A stretch of DNA of 60,119 nucleotides, taken from Zygnema cylindricum. Taxonomy: Eukaryota; Streptophyta; Zygnematophyceae; Zygnematales; Zygnemataceae. Shown here piece by piece: positions 51,940-60,119 of the stretch; position 1 is the first letter of the stretch; every line of letters starts with the position of its first letter. Both the position numbers and the translations under genes were made by a program. Under the pieces are notes generated by a model. It searched no databases, was not told the DNA's origin, and saw only the letters and a program-made list of their open reading frames with translations. The stretch covers positions 201,914 to 262,032 of the forward strand of contig JBBHKE010002926.1 in assembly GCA_037447655.1 (NCBI GenBank), written 5' to 3'.

Positions 51940-52228
51940 ATCGGAAGGGTTTTTATCCATTGGACGTATTTTTTGTAACGTAAATCGTAATACCTAGGTT
52001 GAAAAAAAGCCAAAGGTCCCAACCAGGTGTTTTTTCAGCCTAGAACTTCAAACATTTATTTTTTCATTTCAATATGCAACATAATCGGAAGGGTTTTTAT
52101 CCATTGGACGTATTTTTTGTAACGTAAATCGTAATACCTAGGTTGAAAAAAAGCCAAAGGTCCCAACCAGGTGTTTTTTCAACCTAGAACTTCAAACATT
52201 TATTTTTTCATTTCAATATGCAACATAG
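51940..52228. repeat. 145-bp tandem duplication
   Basis: The unit starting ATCGGAAGGGTTTTTATCCA and ending ATATGCAACATA occurs twice head to tail (about 51941-52083 and 52084-52228). I see essentially one difference (TTCAGCC against TTCAACC). Confidence 0.9.
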
Positions 52229-53654
52229 ATGTACATATGTAAGTTGTTTTCGTGACATTCCGTACTCTCACAATTTTAAGAGTACGAAATTTGTGATGTG
52301 AGATTTGCGCTCTCGTCTTTTTGATTTCCAGTGAAGTTGTCGTAGGTAAAGTTTCATGCCAATTTCCTCCCACCATAGTTTCGTCGCCTAGTTTCTACCC
52401 CCCCCCTCCCTCTCCCTCTGCCTCTCCCTCCCCTTCCCCCTATCCCTCTCTCTCTAGTTTAGCCTAGTTTCTCTCTCTTAGCAATACGCATTACACAATA
52501 ATCTACTAATTATAATAATGGCTTAACAACTAGACTTGCACGGTTTCCCTTCACTTCCCTCGCGTTCGTGTCAGGGAACTATTTGTCGTCACGTCATATC
52601 TAATTGTCTTTCTCTCTTCATATGTGATTTGCTTGGCATGTTTTTAAGCTCTTGAGCTAAGTGAATTCCGATTATATTTTGCTATTTTTGCTTAAAAGCA
52701 TCTAAGACCAATATAATTATCTCAGTTTGGTTCTATAATCTGGCTATCGATATTTACACTTTTCCATTCGTTATTTTTGATTGGCTCTAAATATTTAAAA
52801 AATTTAGTCAGCCATCCATCGGCTTAGTAGTCGACATAACCGACATTAGTAACCGGATAAACTCCCTCACCTTTTCACCCTTCCGCCATACTTGTTGTTA
52901 TATATATTTTTTAGTTTGTGTCTCTATGTATCATTCTATGAGAGGCAGGATCATTACTCATTTCCATTCCTTTTCTTTTGTCCATTATCCATTATTCCAT
53001 CCTTTTCTGCCTTTCCACTGCCTTCCCTTCCCTCCTTCCCTCCCCCTCCATTCCATCCCCCCCTCCTTCCCCCCTCTTTTCTTCCTTCCCTCCCTTCCAT
53101 TCCATTCCCTCCTTCCTTCCTTCCTCCCCTCCCTTCCTCCTCCTTCCTTCTCATTCCCTCCCCCATCCTCACGCCCCTCCCTTCCCCACCTCCATCTTCT
53201 CCTCTATTTCTCCCCTCCCCCTCTCTCTCTCTCTCTCTCTCCCTCCTCCCCTCCGGTGTCATTCTACCATACATTGGCTCCCAAAAAATCCCAAATATAT
53301 CCTGAAAACCCCCCTTTCTCCTTTTCCCTCTCCCCCCCCCCCTCCCCCTCTCACACTCCCCCTTCCCTCTCCCAGCCCATCATCTGCCCCAGGGTCCCAA
53401 ATATTTAAACATATTTTTTCAGGATAAGGACAAAAGCCTTCATTCCCTCAAGATTGTTAAAAACCCCCAGAAAAATATAAAAACCCCAAAAACCCCTTAA
53501 AATACCCTCAAAATCCTTAGAAAAGCCCTACGATAAGGACATGACCCCTAATCCCTCAAGATTGTTATGGTACCCCAAAATGCCAAAAAATAATATTACC
53601 ACCAACTTTTGGACTCTTTGCTTGGGAAGCCATCTTTTTTTGTCAGCTTCTGAT

Positions 53655-53790
53655 TGGTCCAATTTTTTGTCGAACACTTGGTCCAATTTTTTGTCGAAAA
53701 CTTGGTCCAATTTTTTGTCGGAAACTTGGTTCAAATTTTTGTTGGAAACTTGGTCCAAATTTTTGTCGAAAACTTGGTCCAAATATTTCG
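53655..53790. repeat. 24-bp minisatellite
   Basis: Five to six copies of CTTGGTCCAATTTTTTGTCG plus AAAA. Because the unit is a multiple of three the - strand reads a repeated 8-residue KKLDQVFD peptide; there is no evidence that it is a gene. Confidence 0.85.
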
Positions 53791-54649
53791 TCCACAACTC
53801 AGCGTTGTTACCGAGATACTCTACTTTTCTAACTTCATAATAAAATGGTTTCTCTATAATAAAAAGGCTTTTGTTTCATGGAACCTCACCCTCGATCAAT
53901 TGACCACTTTAATATCTTCAATACATTTCAAACATTTTTAGTATCAATTTTGGGACCCATTGATTGATAATTTAGGGTATGAGACTTTAGCACATTTATT
54001 TTAAAAACATTTTGAAAAAAGAGCAAACACTGTTAAGAGTTGTTTTCAAAAGGTTGTGTATTGATTGGAAATGCTGTTCAAATAACAATTACATTATTGA
54101 ATATAGATCATTATAAAAATTAATTCACAAATAACAAAAACAATTACACCACGGGGACTTTTAAGGATGGTTCCCTGTTTCAATACATTCAATTTGCCCA
54201 GATCAAGTTGCAGAGTTTTTAATCGAAACAAAAAGAGAGATCACAAAAAAAAAAAAAAAAGCCCCGCATTTAGACAAATATTTCACCCAACCTTCATTCT
54301 TTTATACTTAAAGGTACTTGCGCTTTCCTTTAACACATTAAAAAATAACATTAAGATAAAACAAATCAAAACGGACATAAACCGGTGTAAAAGGTTTGCA
54401 TTTTCAATCCTCTATCGCATCAATACTATTATATATTCTTTAATTTGTTACCATGTCCTTAGATGGTTTATCATATCTTGTTTTTTGTTTAAATAAAGCT
54501 TATTGGGAAACTAATATAGTATAGCATTCTAATTAAAGGTATAAATCTAGGGACTTTATCGGTTTTCCAGGACGATTTAGGACATTTTAGGGTTTTCAGG
54601 GTTTTTTAAGGTTTTATCTCAACCAAATCCTTCCCAAAAACCTCGTCTC

Positions 54650-57600
54650 TTACAACAAATCGTAGAAAAAGTCGAGCCCTTGACCCAATTCCCATATTGA
54701 AATTCCTGAACCCCGAACCTTTGCCTCTTCCAACCTCAAAGAAATGGATTTGAGAGAGGGATAATAAACTCGATGATGCCGTGAACTTGAGATGTACCCA
54801 AATGAATGTTCAGAAACCTCATTATTCCACTCTATTTGAGGTCTATATTTGTCGAGAAGACTCAAATATTCGTGTCCTACGATTGGACCACCACCTGAAA
54901 AAAAAAAATATCAACACAAAAAAAAACATAAAAAAACCTTCCTTTCTACTTTTAGTCTTTTTTTGAGAGCTTGTAATTTTAGTGTCATTTTTAAACCTTT
55001 TTTTGTAAGTCTTAAGATAAGATTAATAGCTTTCTTTTTTACGTTCCATTACGACCTTTCTAAGAACATATTTTCTTCATCAAACTCCCGAAAAAATTAT
55101 AAAAAGACCAACTTCTCTGAAATAAAAATTGTTCTCAAAAGACAAACAACTCTAAAATTCCTAAAAGATGAATTAGTTTGAAAAAAACAATTCATTGCAT
55201 GGAGGGGGCAACGGAGAGGGAGAGCAAGGACTGGGAGAGGGAGAGGGTGAGGGAGAGGGCGGGAAGGAAAGAGGAAGAGCGGAAGGCAGAGAGGGAAGAA
55301 CGAGGGGGGAGAGAGAGAGAGACAAGGAGAGAGAGAAGGGGTTGGGAGAGCGTGGGAGGGAGAGGAATAGAGGGAGGCTGAGGGGAAAGGGACAAGGAGG
55401 AGGGGCGGGGAGGGAGGGGGAGAGGGAGAGGAGGACGAGGGGGTTAAGGGGGAGGGGGAGGGGGAGGAGAGGGAGGGAGGGCAGGGAGGGAGTTGTAATG
55501 AAAGTTCTTAAATGAAAAATTCATTGGCGAAGAAATTTGTCAATACGAATCCATTAACTTTCGAGTAGAAAAATAAAAAACGTATAAAAAGTACCTTGCG
55601 GAAGAACGAAATCATTCCCGTAAAAATTTAATCCCACAAGAAGCTGAGAAGCAAAGGATTCCAGCACTCTCTCCTCCTCCTTCTTCTCCTTCTCCTTCTC
55701 CTCCTCCCTCCCACTTTCACTCCAGCTCTTTAACTCACGACTGTGCCAGACTTCGTCATCTCTATCATTCTCGTGCATCTCTCTCCTCCTCCTCGACATC
55801 TCTCTCGCCATCTCTTTCGCCCTCTCTCTCTCCCTCTCTCTCTCCCACTCTCTTCCCCTCTCTTTCCCTCTCTCTCTGCCCCTGTCTCTTCCTCTCTCTC
55901 TCGCCCTCTCTCTCCAACTCTGCCTCGCCATCTCCCTACGCCTCTCTTTTTCCCTCTCTCTCCTGCTCTCTCCTCCTCCCTCTCTTTCCCCCTCCTCCTC
56001 CTCCCCATTTTGACTCCAACTTTTCAGGTCACGACTGCGCCAAACTTTGTCATCTTCATTTCTCTCTATCCCCGACACCCTCCCTCCCTTTCTCTCCTCC
56101 TCCCCGCCATTTTCACTCCAGCTCTTTAACTCACGACTGTGCCAGACGTTATCATCGTCATCATTCTCGTCAACCTCTCTCCTCCTCCTTCTCGCCATCT
56201 CTCTCGCCCTCTGTCTCTCCGCCTCTCTTCCCCTCCCTTTCCCTCTGTCACTTCGCCTGTTTCTCCCCCTCTCCCTCCCCCTATCCCTGCCCCTCTGTCT
56301 TGCCATCTCTCTCCGCCTCTCTCTCTCCCTCTCTCTCCAGCTCTCTCTCTCTCCCTCTCTCTCTTCATCCTCCTCCTCCCCACTTTCACTCAAACTTTTC
56401 AATGCACGACTGCGCCAAACTTTGTCATCTTCATCTCTCTCTATCCCACTCTCTCTCCCTTCCTCTCTCTCCTCCTCACCCCCACTTCCACTCCAACTCT
56501 TCAACTCACGACTGTGCCAGACATCGTCATCGTTATCATTCTCAAGAACATTCTCTCTCCTCCTTCCTCTCGCCCTCTCTTTCGCCATCTCTCTCAACAT
56601 CTCCCTCTCCCAATGTGCCCCTTGCTCTCTCCCCTTCTCGCCCCCCCTCTCTCTGCCCCTTTGACTCGCCATCTCTCTCCACCTCTCTCTCCAGCTCTCT
56701 CTCTCCCTCTCTCTCTCCCTCTCTCTCTCCCCGTCCTCCCCACTTTCACTCCAACTTTTCAACTCACGACTGTGCCAGACTTTGTCATCTTCATCTCTTT
56801 CTATTCCCTTCTCTCTCCCGCTCTCTTTCTCCCCGTCTCCCTCCCTCAGGTTTTGTCCTTTAACAGAGAGAGAGAGGGGATCATCATCAGTACGGAGAAG
56901 GAGAGAGAGACAAGATTTTACCCATGAAAGTGGAGAATTGGGTCCGGGGTTTCCCGCATTTGAAAAATCATATGTCATGAGAGAGAAACTGTTTACATGC
57001 GGTCTTAAAAATTGGAAATCTTTCGAAGAAAATATTGATGGGTGGTTTTCGGGGGAAGGAGGTGGAATTACAAAAATTAATTGCATAGAAACGGAATCCG
57101 TGTAAGAGACAACCGTTTTACGGAAAGCGGTTGCCAGACGAACGACAAAATCCAAAGCCTGAAAGGATAAAAAAGTCAAAAAGTTAAAATTTGACGAAGT
57201 TGTTGGAAGAAAAACAATAATTTTTGTAGTTTTTTTAAGGAAAAGATTTCAATGAGTGGTGGAAAAAGTTTAAGAACTAAAAAATTCAGAAAGTTAAGTT
57301 TTCCAAAGTTATTGAAAGGAAAAGGTTAAATTATATGAAGGTAATCGAAAGAGAAAAGATAATATGTAATCCAAGAACTGCTGGTTGTAAAACAGATGTT
57401 TAGGAGAGGGATAAGGAGAGGGACAGGGAGGGGAAGAGAGTGAGGGAGAGAGAGAGGGAGAGGGAGGGAGAGAGAGAGGGAGAGAGGGAGATGGAGAGGT
57501 AGAAAGTGGGGGGAGAGAGAGAAAAGAGTGAGGGGGAGAGGTAGAAAGACAGTGAGGGGGAGAGTGAGAAGGTAGAGGGGGAGAGAGGGAGCAAGAGAGA

Positions 57601-59502
57601 GGAGGGAAAGGGAGGAGAGGGAGGGAGAGAGGAGAGAAGACAAATAGATGCGGTTAAAAACTCTGGTAATTCCTTTTTTTTAAATGTGATGATTTAAATG
57701 CAGCATCCTAAAATGTGCCTTCTAAGAGATTCAAGAATAATGTGACAACCAAAATCAATTTTAGTTGTGGAAAGTTTAAAAATAAATAAATAAACTAATA
57801 AAGACTTTGCATGGAAATTTCAGTCAAGTTATTTGACATAAATACCGCAGAAAAATTCAAAAAACCCCTAAACACCTTAAAACGATAAAGTTTGTAGTCT
57901 CATAAAAAGTTGAATCAAAAACAAAAGTGAAAAATATGAGACAAAAAAACTTAAAAGGAAACATAATAGAACATAAAAGAACACAAATAAGAAATAAAAT
58001 ACAGAAATAAAGAAATAATGAAATAACTTTTTGAATCTCTCACCTTTTCCCTAAGTTTCGGCACTTCTAAGATTCGACTTCCTGCCCACGAGGACCAAGC
58101 CTCGAGTACAAAGCCATCAAACCCCATTTTTCTGCAAAATTTCCGAAATAATTACATACACAGTAAATAAATGCGACTAAAACTATAACTTAAAAATCCA
58201 CTGTTTTTGCCGAATGTCCAAAGAGGTGACATTGATGTACATATCAAATTGAGGTTGGTTGCTTGTTTTCAAAAGCTTAAATGAACCACAATACCTCTTC
58301 AGATATTTCCGCAGGGGTTTGTGAAGATGGAACCATCTTCACAAACATTAACTTTACCATCATCTTTAAGATTACCTTTAGAATCATTTTTGACATCAAC
58401 TTTATCACCACCGTTAATATCACCTTTAGCACATTAAAAAATAACCTTTAACATCACCTTTAACATCACCTTCAACATCATCTTTAACACTACCTTTAAC
58501 ATCACCTGTAACATTCCCATAACGTCACCTTGAACATCACCTTTAAAATCACCTTTTACATCTTTATCATTACCTTTAACATCATCTTCATATCACCATT
58601 AAGATCACCTTTAACATCACAATTAACATCAGCATCAAGATCACCTCTACATCATCTTTAAAATCACCATTAACATAACCTTTCACATCACCTTTCCGAT
58701 CACCTTTAACATAATCTCCAACATTAACTATAACATCACTTTTAACGACCTTCAACATCACCTTTAACATCATCACTAACATCACCTTTAATATTACAAC
58801 TAGCATCAGCATTAACATCACTTCTAAAATCGTCTTTCACATTACCTTTCACAACACTTATATAATCATCTTTAACATCACCTTGAAAATCACCTTTAAC
58901 ATCACCTTCAAAATCACCATTAACATCACCTTCAAAATCACCATTAACATCACCTTTCACATCACCATTAAAATTACCTTCAACGTCACTTTTAACATCA
59001 CCTTTCACATCACCTTTTAACATTACACTCAACAGTGTATTTCGTTTGCAGTTTGCGTTTAATGAAAGATTTTGAACCAATCTAGTTATTATGATTTACA
59101 AGGCGTTATGATTATTAGCTACTATGATTATCATGAACCATTCTAGTTAAACAAATTATTAGGTCTTGTTACTATTATTAACCTTCCAATTTCATTTATT
59201 ATTATTTTGTTTGTTATAAAAGTCATCTCGAAGTATATTGAGGTGTCATTGTGATAGACATCGGAGGAAACTTTCAGCAGGAATTTCTATAACTCTTTCA
59301 ACAATCATTTTTTTACTAATAAACATCACAGCTCATAATTATAGCCCCTTCCAGTTTCTTGGCATTTCTAGTACATCTTTGAGTAAAGAAGGAAAAAATA
59401 CCTGCTTTCTCCGATAAGAATATTTATACCCTTTTCCTTTTCGGCCTCACTCATCAAAAACTTCTCCAATGATTGTCCTTCCAATACTACACGAGGCACA
59501 AT
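54650..59502 (-). CDS. CHID1: CHID1-like GH18 chitinase-domain protein, 5' end outside the window
   Basis: Exons on the - strand: 59402-59502, 58044-58131, 55595-57158, 54650-54894 (stop); about 665 residues seen, with earlier exons off the right edge. Family matches to CHID1 and its plant homologues: IVPRVVLEGQSLEKFL, KMGFDGFVLEAWSSW, NSFSLMTYDFSNAGNPGPNS, SWVKSCLSLLL, LLVGLNFYGNDFVL, GGPIVGHEYLSLLDKYRP, HRVYYPSLKSISLRLEEAK and GISIWELGQGLDFFYDLL at the C-terminus. The canonical GH18 DxxDxDxE motif is degenerate (DGFVLEAW), as in CHID1, so it is probably a saccharide-binding rather than hydrolytic protein, secreted or endomembrane in relatives. Between CLSLLL and LLVGLNFYG, where relatives have a loop of a few tens of residues, this frame carries about 415 residues of charged repeat. 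Splice phases agree throughout. Confidence 0.88.
55200..55490. repeat. (GGGAGA)n tract in the last CHID1 intron
   Basis: Almost pure purine on the + strand, so pyrimidine-rich in the CHID1 transcript. It lies between exon 55595-57158 and the last exon. Confidence 0.75.
55644..56894 (-). repeat. In-frame higher-order repeat inside a CHID1 exon
   Basis: The array encodes Glu/Arg-rich tracts punctuated six times by a conserved VW(H/R)SRxLKSWS motif. The motif lies near 55736, 56028, 56134, 56406, 56506 and 56766, all in the CHID1 frame. Spacings alternate between about 260-292 and 100-106 bases, giving a higher-order period of about 360-400 bases. No stop codon occurs in about 417 codons. Whether it is translated or spliced out is open: a weak phase-0 donor (TCT/GTTAAA, just inside the array) and an acceptor (CTTCTCAG before LLVG) exist. 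Confidence 0.85.
57405..57640. repeat. (GGGAGAGAGA)n tract in a CHID1 intron
   Basis: A purine tract on the + strand in the intron between exons 58044-58131 and 55595-57158. Open frames on the other strand are by-products. Confidence 0.75.
58340..59030. repeat. 12-bp minisatellite (AACATCACCTTT)n
   Basis: More than fifty degenerate units on the + strand. On the - strand they read GDVK/GDVN/GDFE repeats without stops over long stretches. It lies inside the CHID1 intron between exons 59402-59502 and 58044-58131, whose phases join cleanly without it. Confidence 0.85.
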
Positions 59503-60029
59503 CTGTCAAGTTAAAAAAAAAGGGAAAAAACCATCTTTCACTTTCTTCCTTGTCTTCTTTTTTACTCTTTTGCATGCCAATATTAACTTTCCAAGGAGAG
59601 ACATACTGGAAGCCACTTTTGTGAATTCTGAAGAAAAAGGAAATACCAAATAATCTTAGAAATTTTCAATTACCAACCAATAATGAAATCAGAAGGAAAG
59701 GAATTTAGAAAAAGTTTTAGAATTGATTGCTGGTGCCTGACTATTCTACAGCCAAGGGAATCTATAACTAAGCCTTTATCGGTGAGTGAGAGAAAGCAAG
59801 AGACAGAGAGAGAGAGAGAGAGAGAGCGAAAGGCAAGGATGGACGGGAGAGCGAGAGAGAGACGGTGGGAGGGAGAGTAAGAGAGCGAGAGATAGGGTGG
59901 GAGGGAGAGCAAGTGAGAGAGATGAAGAGAGAGAGGAGAGAGAGAGCGAGAGAGAAAGAACGAAGAGAGAGCCATAGGCGGGAGAGAGACGGCGAGAGAG
60001 AGCGATAGCTGGAGAGTGACGGCGGCAGC

Positions 60030-60073
<44 letters not shown>

Positions 60074-60119
60074 AAGGCAAGGATGGACGGGAGAGCGAGA
60101 GAGAGACGGTGGGAGGGAG
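59503..60119. other. CHID1 intron or upstream sequence ending in (GA)n arrays
   Basis: From 59503 to about 59775 no exon of CHID1 is recognised. From about 59785 to the window end there are (GA)n and GGGAGAGCGAGAGA-type arrays. A block GCGAAAGGCAAGGATGGACG occurs twice (59826-59845 and 60070-60089), so a larger unit of about 244 bp is itself repeated. Confidence 0.65.

Larger units (their letters stand above)
50069..54649. other. Repeat-rich intergenic region between convergent DUS2 and CHID1 genes
   Basis: No conserved coding frame. Contents: A/C-rich telomere-like motifs AAACCCTAGA and AAAACCCTAAG (50080-50190); GTACATxATAAAATAAAG-like low complexity (50650-50780); T-rich stretches; (CCCTCT)n at 51655-51712 and 52396-52455; a 145-bp tandem duplication (51940-52228); a CCTTCC/CCCTCC tract (53000-53380); CCCCAAAAACC motifs (53460-53540); a 24-bp minisatellite (53655-53790). 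Frames in the CT tracts are repeat by-products. Confidence 0.6.

Noticed and set aside
52892-53427. Pro/Ser-rich frames of up to 160 codons on both strands
   Set aside because: They are translations of the CCTTCC/CCCTCC low-complexity tract; all frames are open because the tract lacks the bases for stop codons.
56139-56927. 262-codon Ser/Pro/Leu-rich frame on the + strand opposite the CHID1 repeat
   Set aside because: It is the antisense of the CHID1 higher-order repeat and has no start context or family match. I note that its openness weakens the coding argument for the sense strand.
58588-59080. Gly-Asp-Val-Lys repeat frames on the - strand
   Set aside because: Produced by the 12-bp minisatellite inside a CHID1 intron. 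Flanking exons join in phase without it.

Overview
This is nuclear DNA from a eukaryote of the green-plant lineage. Genes are split by short-to-medium introns with GT-AG borders. There are two nuclear tRNA loci. The protein families are plant-like: a plant-type START lipid-transfer protein, a plant-type oligoribonuclease, and a CHID1 homologue reading GFDGFVLEAW. The genome is AT-rich, with many small terminal-inverted-repeat elements and dispersed (CCCTCT)n/(GAGAGG)n arrays. A streptophyte alga or early-diverging land plant would fit, but the sequence alone does not settle the species.

Layout. 0.7-4.2 kb: a tRNA-Thr(AGU) gene, then a five-exon PWWP-domain gene on the + strand. 3.8-16.2 kb: a 12.3-kb inverted repeat. 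Its outer arms are clearly diverged and include the 3' end of the PWWP gene. Its inner arms (7.35-12.86 kb) are almost identical and consist of nested transposon-like elements. The right end runs into a 10-N gap. 18.8-27.8 kb: a nine-exon TLDc-domain gene (+), whose introns hold decayed tandem copies of its own splice borders. 30.2-31.6 kb: a single-exon START-domain gene (-). 32.7-33.6 kb: tRNA-Gln(CUG), the start of a tandem tRNA-containing repeat, and a 619-N gap. 36.6-42.9 kb: a seven-exon oligoribonuclease gene (-). 43.6-50.1 kb: an eleven-exon DUS2-type tRNA-dihydrouridine synthase gene (+), divergent from the oligoribonuclease and carrying a one-base frameshift. 54.7 kb to beyond 59.5 kb: a CHID1-like GH18 gene (-) whose 5' part lies outside the window. 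One of its exons contains an in-frame, highly charged repeat of about 1.25 kb.

The genes do not form a pathway; they are ordinary housekeeping loci (chromatin reader, oxidation-resistance-type TLDc protein, lipid-transfer protein, RNA decay, tRNA modification, secreted sugar-binding protein). The unusual content is structural: the two-layer palindrome, the tandem splice-site copies, the repeat-filled loop in the CHID1 homologue, and a TA-flanked miniature element family present at a dozen or more sites. All gene models are joined by eye from splice-site phase and family resemblance; none is checked against transcripts.
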